Below are positions 35,629 to 43,661 of a stretch of DNA of 64,000 nucleotides, piece by piece (positions within the stretch are counted from its first letter, which is position 1; each line of letters opens with the position of its first letter). Location: the NCBI GenBank assembly GCA_902612345.1, contig CACMDE010000001.1, forward strand, positions 62,001 through 126,000, in the 5' to 3' direction. Source of the stretch: an uncultured Pelagibacteraceae bacterium (lineage in GTDB: Bacteria > Pseudomonadota > Alphaproteobacteria > Pelagibacterales > Pelagibacteraceae). Below the pieces are notes generated by a model, which saw only the letters and a list, made by a program, of their open reading frames with translations, had not been told where the DNA came from and made no database searches. Made by a program: the position numbers and the translations under genes.

Positions 35629-37061
35629 TGGTTTCCGATACAATCCAATTTTTATTTAATAATAAAATTTTTAAAATAAAAAATCCCGATCCAAATAAAA
35701 CTATTTTAAATTATATCCGTAATGATTTAAAAATGACTGGCACTAAGGAAGGTTGCGCAGAAGGAGGGTGTGGTGCATGTACTATAGTATTAGGTGAGCT
35801 TAATAAAAATAAAATAGTTTATAAAGCTATAAACGCTTGTATTAGTTTTTTACCAATTTTAAATGAAAAACAATTAATATTAATTGAAGATTTAAGTAAT
35901 GGAAAAAGTCTTCACCCTGTTCAAGAGGCAATGATTAAATTTCATGGTTCCCAATGCGGATTTTGTACACCTGGATTTACAATGTCTTTATTTTCAATGC
36001 ATAAAAATAATAAATTGATTAATAATGAAATTGTTGAAGAAGCTTTGTCAGGAAACTTATGTAGATGTACTGGCTATAGGCCAATAATTGACGCAGCAAA
36101 AAGCCTAAACAACAAAAATGATCTCGATCAATTTAAAAAGGATAAAATTAAAACTATTAAATTATTAAAAAATATTAAAAGTACAGATATTGAAATTAAT
36201 AATAAAGGTAAAAAATTCTTTGCGCCAAAAACAATTAGCAATTTAAAAAAAATATTAAATAAATATCCTGATGCTAAAATTCTGAGTGGAGGAACAGATC
36301 TTTCTCTTGAAGTAACAAAATTTAGAAAAGAAATTAAAACAATTATCTCGTTAAATTCTGTTAAAAAATTAAATTTTATTAAAAAAAATAGAAATTTATT
36401 AGAAATAGGTGCCACAACTTCACTTTTTGAATTTCAAAACATTATTAAAAATTATTTTTTAGATTTTCACGATATATTAAAAAGATATGGGTCCTTACAA
36501 ATAAGAAATGTAGGTACAGTCGCAGGAAATATCGCAACAGCCTCACCTATCGGAGATACGCTACCTCTATTGCTAACACTTGATGCAAAAATAGTTGTTC
36601 AAGGAAAAAATCAAAAAAAGATCTTTTCTTTAAGTGAATTCTTTATTTCTTATAGAAAAACAAAACTGAAGAAAGGTGAATTTATATATTCAATAAAAAT
36701 ACCAATCAATAAAGATAATATTTTTAAAGCCTACAAAATTTCAAAAAGGTTTGATGATGACATTTCTTCAGTTTGTGGGTCATTTAGTTTTTTAATTAAA
36801 AAAAATAAAATCACAAAAGCTGCAATAGCTTATGGTGGCATGTCTGCTATTCCTAAAAGAGCATCTGCAATTGAAAAAAAACTTATAAATTCAGAGTTTA
36901 CTGAAAACTCATTTAGTAATGCTATTGATTTAATAAATAAAGATTTTTCGCCATTAGATGACATGCGGGCAAGCAGTGAGTATAGATTGGCTGTAGCTAA
37001 AAATTTATTATTAAAAGCTTTCTATGAAATAAAGAACAAACAAACAATAAGAATTAATTAA
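35628..37061 (+). CDS. xdhA: Xanthine dehydrogenase, iron-sulfur/FAD subunit
   Basis: From ATG 35628 the protein is 477 residues. The plant-type [2Fe-2S] cluster uses C43, C48 and C51 (GCAEGGCGACT), with C71. The second cluster uses C110, C113, C145 and C147 (CGFCTPGF, CRCTGYR). The FAD domain follows with ILSGGTDLSLEV and GNIATASPIGD. It passes electrons from the molybdenum subunit to NAD+. An upstream in-frame start at 35598 lies inside uraH and is less likely. Stop and xdhB start overlap by one base. Confidence 0.95.
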   Translation: MVSDTIQFLFNNKIFKIKNPDPNKTILNYIRNDLKMTGTKEGCAEGGCGACTIVLGELNKNKIVYKAINACISFLPILNEKQLILIEDLSNGKSLHPVQEAMIKFHGSQCGFCTPGFTMSLFSMHKNNKLINNEIVEEALSGNLCRCTGYRPIIDAAKSLNNKNDLDQFKKDKIKTIKLLKNIKSTDIEINNKGKKFFAPKTISNLKKILNKYPDAKILSGGTDLSLEVTKFRKEIKTIISLNSVKKLNFIKKNRNLLEIGATTSLFEFQNIIKNYFLDFHDILKRYGSLQIRNVGTVAGNIATASPIGDTLPLLLTLDAKIVVQGKNQKKIFSLSEFFISYRKTKLKKGEFIYSIKIPINKDNIFKAYKISKRFDDDISSVCGSFSFLIKKNKITKAAIAYGGMSAIPKRASAIEKKLINSEFTENSFSNAIDLINKDFSPLDDMRASSEYRLAVAKNLLLKAFYEIKNKQTIRIN

Positions 37062-39379
37062 TGAGAAACGAGGAATTATTAAAAGGTCAAAGTATACCAC
37101 ACGATAGTGCATCAAAGCATGTATCTGGCTTTGCCCAATATACTGATGATATTGCCGAACCTTCTAATACTTTACATGGTGCAATTGGATGGAGTGAGAA
37201 AGCACATGCTAGGATAAAAAAAATTGATTTGAGCGATGTAGAAAAAAGTGAAGGAGTAATATCGGTTGCAACTTTTAAAGATATTCCAGGACGTAATGAT
37301 GTGGGTCCAGTATTTGATGGAGACCCAATATTTCCCAAAACAAAAGTTGAATATTTTGGCCAACCACTATTTGCAGTTGCGGCAACTACCACAGAATTTG
37401 CAAGAAAAGCAGTTTTAAAAGCTAAAATTACTTATTCAGAATTAAAACCTATTATAACCATTGAAGAGGCACTTAAAAAAAATAATCTTCTTTTTAATCC
37501 AAGAATTATCAAAAAAGGAAATCCACAATATAAAATTAATAACTCTAAAAATAAATTAATTGGTAAATTTAATACAGGTAGCCAGGAACATTTTTATTTG
37601 GAGGGACAAGTTTGTTTAGTAATTCCTCAAGAAGACAAAAATTTGCAGGTTTATAGCTCAACACAACATCCTTCTGAAACACAACAAATTATTGCAAAGA
37701 TGCTAAAACAGAAAAGCAATTCAATAACAGTTACTGTGAGAAGAATAGGTGGTGGATTTGGTGGTAAAGAAACAAATTTTATGACAGCAGCTATTTGTGC
37801 ATTGTTATCTCACAAAACAAAGCAACCAATTAAACTTAGACTAGATAGAGATGATGATATTATATTAACAGGTAAGCGGCACGATTTTTATTCTGAGTAT
37901 GAAGTAGGATTTAATGATAAAGGGAAAATCGAAGGACTAAAATTAAAACTTGCATCTAGGTGTGGAATGTCTCCTGATCTATCATATGCAATTAATGAAA
38001 GAGCTTTATTACATTTAGATAATGCATATTATTTATCGGATTTAGAAGTTAAAAATTATTTATGTAAAACAAACACATCATCCTCAACAGCATTTAGAGG
38101 TTTTGGGGGCAATCAAGGCATGATGGCAATAGAAAATATTATAGATAATATTTCACGATTTTTAAAAAAAGATCCAAGTGATGTAAGAAAAGAAAATTTT
38201 TATGGTCAAAACGATAATAATATTACTCATTATGGAATGAAAATTAATGATAACGTAATACATGATATTTTTAAAAGTCTGTTAGATAAATCTAATTATA
38301 AAAAAAGATACAATCAGATTAAAAATTTTAATTTAAAAAATAAATTTAAAAAAAAGGGTATAGCCCTAACTCCAGTCAAATTTGGAATTTCTTTTACAAC
38401 AATCCATTTAAATCAAGCTGGTGCATTAGTACACATATACACTGATGGAAGTGTACACCTCAATCATGGAGGTATCGAAATGGGGCAGGGTACACACACA
38501 AAAATAGCCCAGCTTGTTGCAAATACATTTGGATTACCATTTGAAAAAGTACAAATATCCTCAACAAATACCTCAAAAGTTCCTAACACATCAGCAAGTG
38601 CAGCGTCATCTACAACAGATTTAAATGGAGCAGCAACATTAAACGCAACAGAAAAAATTAAAACAAATCTAAATAATTTTATTAAAAAAAAATATAATAT
38701 TTTATCTAAAATTGATCCTGTATATAGAAATGAAAATATTTATATTGGTAATAGAAATTTCAATTTTAAAAAAATTATTCAAGAAGCCTATTTAAATAGA
38801 ATTTCATTATCCTCATCTGGTTTTTACTCAACCCCAAAAATAAACTTTGATAAGCAGAAATTTAAAGGGAGGCCATTTTATTACTTTTGTTATGGTGCAG
38901 CTGTAACCGAGGTAACAATTGATACACTTACTGGAGAAAATAAAGTAGACAGAGTTGATATAATTCATGATGCAGGCAATGCCATTAATCCAGCTCTTGA
39001 ACTTGGACAGATAGAGGGTGGATTTGTTCAAGGACAAGGATGGCTTACTATGGAAGAAGTAGTTTGGGACAAATCTGGAAAATTAAGAACTTATTCACCA
39101 TCTACTTATAAAATTCCAGCTGTAACAGATACTCCAGATAAATTTAATGTAGAAATTTTTAAAAAAGGTTCCAATGTTGAAAATGTTGTTAATAAACAAA
39201 AAACTACAGGAGAACCTCCATTGATGCTTGCTATGAGTGTTTTCTTTGCAATTAAAGATGCAATAGCATCTATTTCAAACTACAAAAAAATACCTGAGCT
39301 TGACGCACCTGCAACTCCTGAAAAAATATTAATGAGTATAAACAAATTAAAAAGAAAAACTAAATTTAATGGAAAATAA
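37061..39379 (+). CDS. xdhB: Xanthine dehydrogenase, molybdenum-binding subunit
   Basis: The 772-residue subunit has the molybdopterin-contact motifs RRIGGGFGGKET and TAFRGFGGNQGM, the cofactor region GGIEMGQGTHTKIAQ, and the C-terminal TTGEPPLMLAMS, whose glutamate is the catalytic base. It hydroxylates hypoxanthine/xanthine to urate. XdhC, the chaperone that usually inserts the sulfurated cofactor, is not in the cluster. It overlaps guaD by 11 bases. Confidence 0.95.
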   Translation: MRNEELLKGQSIPHDSASKHVSGFAQYTDDIAEPSNTLHGAIGWSEKAHARIKKIDLSDVEKSEGVISVATFKDIPGRNDVGPVFDGDPIFPKTKVEYFGQPLFAVAATTTEFARKAVLKAKITYSELKPIITIEEALKKNNLLFNPRIIKKGNPQYKINNSKNKLIGKFNTGSQEHFYLEGQVCLVIPQEDKNLQVYSSTQHPSETQQIIAKMLKQKSNSITVTVRRIGGGFGGKETNFMTAAICALLSHKTKQPIKLRLDRDDDIILTGKRHDFYSEYEVGFNDKGKIEGLKLKLASRCGMSPDLSYAINERALLHLDNAYYLSDLEVKNYLCKTNTSSSTAFRGFGGNQGMMAIENIIDNISRFLKKDPSDVRKENFYGQNDNNITHYGMKINDNVIHDIFKSLLDKSNYKKRYNQIKNFNLKNKFKKKGIALTPVKFGISFTTIHLNQAGALVHIYTDGSVHLNHGGIEMGQGTHTKIAQLVANTFGLPFEKVQISSTNTSKVPNTSASAASSTTDLNGAATLNATEKIKTNLNNFIKKKYNILSKIDPVYRNENIYIGNRNFNFKKIIQEAYLNRISLSSSGFYSTPKINFDKQKFKGRPFYYFCYGAAVTEVTIDTLTGENKVDRVDIIHDAGNAINPALELGQIEGGFVQGQGWLTMEEVVWDKSGKLRTYSPSTYKIPAVTDTPDKFNVEIFKKGSNVENVVNKQKTTGEPPLMLAMSVFFAIKDAIASISNYKKIPELDAPATPEKILMSINKLKRKTKFNGK

Positions 39380-39839
39380 ATCAAAATTTATGTTAAGAGC
39401 GATAGAGCTATCAATTCAAAGCGCCAAAGCGAGTGGAGGACCTTTTGGTTGCGTAATTGTCAAAAATAATAAAATTATTGCCGAAGGTTTTAATCAAGTA
39501 ACATCTAATAATGATCCAACTGCTCATGCAGAGATTGTTGCTATAAGAAATGCATGTCAAAATCAAAATAATTTCTTTCTAGAAAAATGCGATCTTTATT
39601 CTACATGTGAACCATGTCCAATGTGTCTTTCTGCAATTTACTGGGCACATATTGAAAATATTTATTACGCGAACACAAGATTGGATGCAAAGAATATTGA
39701 TTTTGATGATTCTTTCATTTACTCAGAAATAAATAAAAAAATTAATTCTAGAAAAATAAAAATGTATCAAATGCATCGAGATGAAGCTTTGGAAGCATTT
39801 AAAATTTGGGAAAAGAAAGAAGATAAAATTAAATATTAA
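39369..39839 (+). CDS. guaD: Guanine deaminase, cytidine-deaminase fold
   Basis: The 156-residue enzyme has zinc ligands H53, C83 and C86 and proton-shuttle E55 (TAHAEIVAIRNAC, CEPCPMCLSAIYWA). Positions and total length agree with Bacillus GuaD as I recall it, including a C-terminal tyrosine. It converts guanine to xanthine and so feeds XDH. A tRNA adenosine deaminase is a possible alternative by fold, but the cluster and the length favour guanine. It ends directly before puuD. Confidence 0.9.
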   Translation: MENKSKFMLRAIELSIQSAKASGGPFGCVIVKNNKIIAEGFNQVTSNNDPTAHAEIVAIRNACQNQNNFFLEKCDLYSTCEPCPMCLSAIYWAHIENIYYANTRLDAKNIDFDDSFIYSEINKKINSRKIKMYQMHRDEALEAFKIWEKKEDKIKY

Positions 39840-40751
39840 ATGGATATTCTTACTTATACAATAAAATGGTCTGAGGTTATTTTAAGATGGGCGCACGTTC
39901 TGTTTGCTATTTTGTGGGTAGGTAATAGTTTTTTATTTAATTATTTAGACAATAAACTAAATAAAAAAATCACTAGTAAAGATATCGATGGCGAAGGTTA
40001 TTTGATGCATTCAGGTTTTTTTTATAAACTCTCAAGACTTAAAACATCTCCTGATAGTATTTATCTTAAACAACTAGTGATATTTAAGTGGCAAAGTTAC
40101 TTAACATTTGTAACCGGAATTTTACTCCTCTTTGTAATTTATTACTATAATGCAGGCGTTTTGATGGTTGATAAAAGGGTACTAATTATTTCACCAACCT
40201 CAGCTATTTTTTATTCAGTTCTTTCCTTGGTAATTTCGTGGTTTATATATGATTTTTTATGTAAATCCGAATTAATTAAAAATGAGTTCTTATTTCTTGC
40301 TACCATGTTAATATTGTTAACAGTTTTAACTTTTGGCTTAACAAAAATATTTGGACCAAAGTTTGCAATCTTAAGCGTAGGATTAATAATTGGCTCAAAT
40401 ATGTTTGCAAACGTTTTCACAGTTATAATTCCTAACCAAATGAATATTATAAACAGTAGCAAAAGATCCAAAAAATTTGATATGAGTCTCTCTTTAGCAG
40501 CAAAACAAAGGTCAATACATAATAATTATTCTACTTTTTTAGTATTATTCATAATGTTGTCAGGCCACTCTAGTTTTTTAGTTTATCATAAATATAATTG
40601 GGCAATATTTGTATTAATTGGAATAATTTCAGTTTTAGCAAGACATTATTTTAACCTTAGAGGCAGAAACATTCACAGGTTGCATTATTTAGTAGCATCA
40701 ATAGTTGCTTTGATAATTCTAGCAGCTATAATTTTTATTTTCAAAAATTAG
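39840..40751 (+). CDS. puuD: PuuD-type membrane urate oxidase lacking the cytochrome c domain
   Basis: The 303-residue protein has about eight membrane segments and the PuuD/DUF989 start with VILRWAHVLFAILWVGNSFLFN (H19 conserved), followed by VGLIIGSNMFANVFTVIIPNQ and RSIHNNYSTFLVLFIMLSGH. PuuD oxidises urate to 5-hydroxyisourate. Characterised PuuD proteins carry a C-terminal cytochrome c domain that receives the electrons. Here the protein ends after the last membrane helix with no CxxCH. A separate cytochrome c gene at 32028-32339 may replace it. It starts one base after guaD ends. Confidence 0.88.
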   Translation: MDILTYTIKWSEVILRWAHVLFAILWVGNSFLFNYLDNKLNKKITSKDIDGEGYLMHSGFFYKLSRLKTSPDSIYLKQLVIFKWQSYLTFVTGILLLFVIYYYNAGVLMVDKRVLIISPTSAIFYSVLSLVISWFIYDFLCKSELIKNEFLFLATMLILLTVLTFGLTKIFGPKFAILSVGLIIGSNMFANVFTVIIPNQMNIINSSKRSKKFDMSLSLAAKQRSIHNNYSTFLVLFIMLSGHSSFLVYHKYNWAIFVLIGIISVLARHYFNLRGRNIHRLHYLVASIVALIILAAIIFIFKN

Positions 40752-40761
40752 TCTTTTTTAA

Positions 40762-41286
40762 ATGTCAGAAAAATTAATTGTAAGCTGGGAGGAATACAAC
40801 AGTACTGTTGAGAAACTAGCTGTTCAAATTGATGAGAGTGGATATAAGCCTACAATATTAATAGGTATAATGCGGGGAGCAGCTCCTATGATAGACGTTT
40901 TGAGCAGAATATTTAAATTAAAGTGCGCATATCTTGCAGTCGAGTCTTACAGTGGAAAAGGAATTGAAGATGAACAAGGAGATATTGTTTTCTCAAGAGA
41001 AATGAGCTCAATAGCTCCTAATATGGGTGGAAGAATTTTATTATGTGATGATTTATCTGATACAGGAATTACATTTAACAAAAGTATCGATTGGTTAAAG
41101 CAATATGGTCCAATCAAAGGAAAAATTGATAATATTAAAACCGCAACATTATGGAAAAAACAAAAATCAACTTTTGAGCCTGATTTTTGTGCAGTAAAAT
41201 TAGATGCAAATCCTTGGATTGTGCAGCCTTTTGAAATCTATGAAGAAATTAGAATTGAAGATATTAAAAAAAAACATCAAAAATAA
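40762..41286 (+). CDS. Purine phosphoribosyltransferase (xanthine/guanine/hypoxanthine type)
   Basis: The 174-residue enzyme has the PRPP-binding loop RILLCDDLSDTGITF and the type I PRTase motif ILIGIMRGAAPMIDVLS. The C-terminal NPWIVQPFEIYEE contacts the base in Gpt-like enzymes. It converts free purine bases to nucleotides, the salvage alternative to the breakdown encoded upstream. Precise base preference is not visible. It follows puuD by 10 bases and ends at a terminator-like hairpin. Confidence 0.85.
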   Translation: MSEKLIVSWEEYNSTVEKLAVQIDESGYKPTILIGIMRGAAPMIDVLSRIFKLKCAYLAVESYSGKGIEDEQGDIVFSREMSSIAPNMGGRILLCDDLSDTGITFNKSIDWLKQYGPIKGKIDNIKTATLWKKQKSTFEPDFCAVKLDANPWIVQPFEIYEEIRIEDIKKKHQK

Positions 41287-41315
41287 AAAAGGCGATCTAA
41301 AAAGACCGCCTTTTT
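41287..41315. terminator. Bidirectional intrinsic terminator between the purine operon and the purine permease
   Basis: AGGCGATCT at 41290-41298 pairs with AGACCGCCT at 41303-41311 with one mismatch around a short A-rich loop. A runs lie on the left and T runs on the right, so it can terminate transcription from both sides. It sits between convergent genes, immediately after the phosphoribosyltransferase stop. Confidence 0.8.
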
Positions 41316-41337
41316 ATAATTAATTTATCTCTTTAAT

Positions 41338-42621
41338 TTATATAGCAAAACTTATTACGCTTGCTATAGCAATTACCCATATTGCAGGACTTGTATCAAA
41401 TTTACCTGTAACAAGTTTTACTGCAGCATAAGAAATAAATGCTAGAGCAATTCCATGTGATATAGAATATGTAAATGGCATTGCTATCATAGCAAGAACA
41501 GCAGGACCTGATTCAGATATATCATCCCACTCTATGTCAGTTATATTTCTGACAAATAGTGTTGCAATATATATAAGCGCAGCTCCATCTATTTCTTTAG
41601 GTAAGCTAGTAGCTAGTGGACTGAAGAATAGACACAATAGGAATAGAATACCTATTACTAATGATGTCATTCCTGTTCTACCACCTGCTTTAACTCCCGC
41701 AGCTGACTCAACATAAGTAGTTACAGTAGAAGTACCCATCATGGCACCAGCAACTGTAGATACACTGTCCGAAAGCATTGCTTTATCAATGTCTTGTATT
41801 TTACCATCTTTACCTATTTTTCCAGAAACATTTGCAACACTAGTTAGTGTTCCAGCTGTATCAAAAAAGTCGATAAAGAATAAAGTAAATATTACTGTAA
41901 CCATTGAAGCTGATAATGCGGCACCTAAATCAAACTTGAAGAGATAAGTCATTGACGGTGGTGGTGAAACAACACCGTAAAAATCTCCTAAGCCTGTTAT
42001 CCAAGCGATTGCACTAAATCCTACAATTCCAATAATTATATTTCCTTTAATGCCTTTTTGTTCCATTACAATCATTGAAACAAAAGCTCCAGCACCAAGC
42101 AATAGAAGTGGATTGGAAAGATCTCCAAGGCCAACCAAAGTCGCAGGATTATCAGAAGTTAATCCCATGATTTGGAATCCTATTATAGCCAAGAATAATC
42201 CAATTCCCGCACCTATTCCAAGTTTTAAACTTTTTGGAATTGAGTTAATCAACCAAGCTCTGATTGGTGTTAGTGATATTATTAAGAACACTACACCAGC
42301 AACCAACACAGCACCTAAAGCTTCTTCAGGTGTGTATTGCATTCCAAGACATACACCGTAGGCAATAAATGCATTTATTCCCATTCCAGGCGCTAGTCCA
42401 ACAGGCCAAGTTTTTGCGTAGAAAGCACAGATGAAACAAGCAAGTGCCGTCGCACAAGCCGTAGCAGTAAATACACCGCCCCTATCAAAGCCTCCCTCTG
42501 ACAATATAAGCGGGTTTAAAAACATTATATATGCCATGGTCAAAAAAGTTGACACACCTGCAACAACTTCTGTTTTAAAGTCCGTCTTATGTTGTTTATA
42601 TTTAAAGTAGTTATCTAACAT
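41338..42621 (-). CDS. AzgA-family NCS2 purine permease (guanine/hypoxanthine type)
   Basis: From ATG 42621 the protein is 427 residues, with about 12-14 membrane segments. It opens DNYFKYKQHKTDFKTEVVAG and carries GLAPGMGINAFIAYGV, FFDTAGTLTSVANVSG and TSTVTTYVESAAGVKAGGRTG, all characteristic of the PbuG/PurP/AzgA branch. It imports guanine, hypoxanthine or adenine with protons. The frame extends to 42687, but a strong ribosome site (AAGGGAGGT, 4 bases before ATG 42621) fixes the start. It faces the purine operon, which it probably supplies. Confidence 0.9.
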   Translation of the reverse strand: MLDNYFKYKQHKTDFKTEVVAGVSTFLTMAYIMFLNPLILSEGGFDRGGVFTATACATALACFICAFYAKTWPVGLAPGMGINAFIAYGVCLGMQYTPEEALGAVLVAGVVFLIISLTPIRAWLINSIPKSLKLGIGAGIGLFLAIIGFQIMGLTSDNPATLVGLGDLSNPLLLLGAGAFVSMIVMEQKGIKGNIIIGIVGFSAIAWITGLGDFYGVVSPPPSMTYLFKFDLGAALSASMVTVIFTLFFIDFFDTAGTLTSVANVSGKIGKDGKIQDIDKAMLSDSVSTVAGAMMGTSTVTTYVESAAGVKAGGRTGMTSLVIGILFLLCLFFSPLATSLPKEIDGAALIYIATLFVRNITDIEWDDISESGPAVLAMIAMPFTYSISHGIALAFISYAAVKLVTGKFDTSPAIWVIAIASVISFAI

Positions 42622-42769
42622 TAGACCTCCCTTACTTTGATGAAACAGTAATTGATTCGTTTTAAAAAATCCCAACAAATACGTCAATTTATGATTAAAT
42701 TGTGGTTAATAATGATATATTTACAACCAACAATTTAATTTTATTTATGACACAATTTATTGTTATTAA
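42622..42769. promoter_or_regulatory. 148-base divergent region with a strong Shine-Dalgarno for the purine permease
   Basis: On the minus strand AAGGGAGGT (42625-42633) precedes the permease start by 4 bases. TTGACG (42682-42687) and TAAAAC (42659-42664), separated by 17 bases, form a weak promoter candidate for it. The remainder is AT-rich with short dyads. No purine-riboswitch core is recognised. Confidence 0.45.
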
Positions 42770-43078
42770 ATGATAATGAAAAAGAAGTTTATAAATTCAT
42801 TACTGATTATTTTTATTTTAGTATCAGGTTGCCAAACAATTAAAAAAAAATCTGACGAAGTAGTTGAAAAAGAAAATGAAAAATTTGGAATGTTTGTTGG
42901 AAAACCAGTAAGCGAGCTTAGAATGGAAATTGGAGCACCATCTTCAGATTATGTTAGTGAAAATGGAAATGAAATTTTAGTTTATAAAACAAAAAAATAT
43001 GGAATTCCTTGTGAAAGAAAATTTGAAGTTAACTCTAATGGTACAATTGTGAAATTTTCCTCAAGTGGCTGTATTTAA
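42770..43078 (+). CDS. Small lipoprotein of unknown function
   Basis: The 102-residue protein has a lipoprotein signal peptide with lipobox LVSGC (cysteine about residue 21) and then a charged linker. A small domain follows with GMFVGKPVSELRMEIGAPS and VYKTKKYGIPCERKFEVNSNG. It resembles SmpA/OmlA-like small outer-membrane lipoproteins in the 'G.....L....G.P' pattern, but I do not assign it. ATGs at 42770 and 42776 are both possible. It ends at a strong hairpin. Confidence 0.7.
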   Translation: MIMKKKFINSLLIIFILVSGCQTIKKKSDEVVEKENEKFGMFVGKPVSELRMEIGAPSSDYVSENGNEILVYKTKKYGIPCERKFEVNSNGTIVKFSSSGCI

Positions 43079-43079
43079 A

Positions 43080-43102
43080 CTTGTGGGGAAAATCCCCACA
43101 AG
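43080..43102. terminator. Perfect GC-rich hairpin between the lipoprotein and hsp20 genes
   Basis: CTTGTGGGGA at 43080-43089 and TCCCCACAAG at 43093-43102 pair perfectly over 10 bp with a 3-base AAA loop. It lies two bases after the lipoprotein stop and 13 before the convergent hsp20 stop. The T-tract is weak on both sides. It is probably a shared terminator or RNA-stabilising hairpin. Confidence 0.65.
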
Positions 43103-43115
43103 TAAGGTTTATTAC

Positions 43116-43562
43116 TTATTTTATTTCAATAAGTCTTTTTTTCTTATGATCTGGCAAAATCCTTTCGCAAGCTACTGTCAAAAGACCATCTTTTAACTCT
43201 GCACCATTTACTTTTACATCATCTGCAATTGTGAATGATCTAGCAAATTGTCTTTGCGAAATACCTCTATGAATTACCTCACCGTCTTCATTTTTGTCTT
43301 GAGACTTATTAACCTGTTTAGTTCTTACCGTTAATAAATTGTCCTCAAACTCAACTTCAACATCATCTTTACTAAAACCAGCAAGAGCAACTTCTATTGC
43401 ATAGTTGTCCTTACCTGTTTTTCTTATGTTGTATGGTGGATAATTCGACTGCATAGTCAAACCTCCATTGCCCAACATACTTTCAAACTGGTCAAACATA
43501 TCGTCGAAACCAATTGAAAAGGGTCTTAATGAGTTGAATATAGATAAATCCTTACTTGTCAT
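43116..43562 (-). CDS. Small heat-shock protein, Hsp20/alpha-crystallin family
   Basis: The 148-residue chaperone has an N-terminal arm (FNSLRPFSIGFDDMFDQFESM). The alpha-crystallin domain contains YPPYNIRKTGKDNYAIEVALAGF, then IHRGISQRQFARSF and ELKDGLLTVACER; a C-terminal KKRLIEI holds an I-x-I-like tail. It resembles IbpA-type proteins, which bind unfolding proteins as oligomers without ATP. A strong AAGGAGG site, a leader resembling a ROSE thermometer and a heat-shock-type promoter lie upstream. Confidence 0.95.
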   Translation of the reverse strand: MTSKDLSIFNSLRPFSIGFDDMFDQFESMLGNGGLTMQSNYPPYNIRKTGKDNYAIEVALAGFSKDDVEVEFEDNLLTVRTKQVNKSQDKNEDGEVIHRGISQRQFARSFTIADDVKVNGAELKDGLLTVACERILPDHKKKRLIEIK

Positions 43563-43620
43563 ATATATCCTCCTTTTTAAGCAAGTTTATTTATTTAAGC
43601 CCCATAAGGCGACTTAATAA
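43563..43620 (-). promoter_or_regulatory. hsp20 5' leader resembling a ROSE-type RNA thermometer
   Basis: Reading on the minus strand, TTGCT (43580-43584) lies just before AAGGAGGA (43568-43575). TTGCT is the U(U/C)GCU anti-Shine-Dalgarno element of ROSE thermometers, which pairs with AGGA leaving a bulged G; the loop here would be about 5 bases. Upstream, AAGTCGCC-TTAT-GGGGCTT can fold into a 7-bp stem with one bulged G. In ROSE elements such pairing hides the ribosome site until heat melts it. Assignment is by eye, not by covariance search. Confidence 0.5.
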
Positions 43621-43623
43621 TTT

Positions 43624-43652
43624 TATGTAGTAATGAATTTTAGATTTTCAAG
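43624..43652 (-). promoter_or_regulatory. Candidate RpoH-type promoter for hsp20
   Basis: On the minus strand CTTG (43649-43652) and CTACATA (43624-43630) are separated by 18 bases. This fits the alphaproteobacterial sigma-32 pattern of CTTG, 17-18 bases, then a CYTAT-like -10. The same CTTGAAAAT string occurs upstream of groES in this window. Confidence 0.45.
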
Positions 43653-43661
43653 TAGTTGTGA

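Noticed and set aside
42622..42769. Possible purine riboswitch before the purine permease
   Set aside because: The conserved three-way-junction core and loop sequences of purine riboswitches are not seen.
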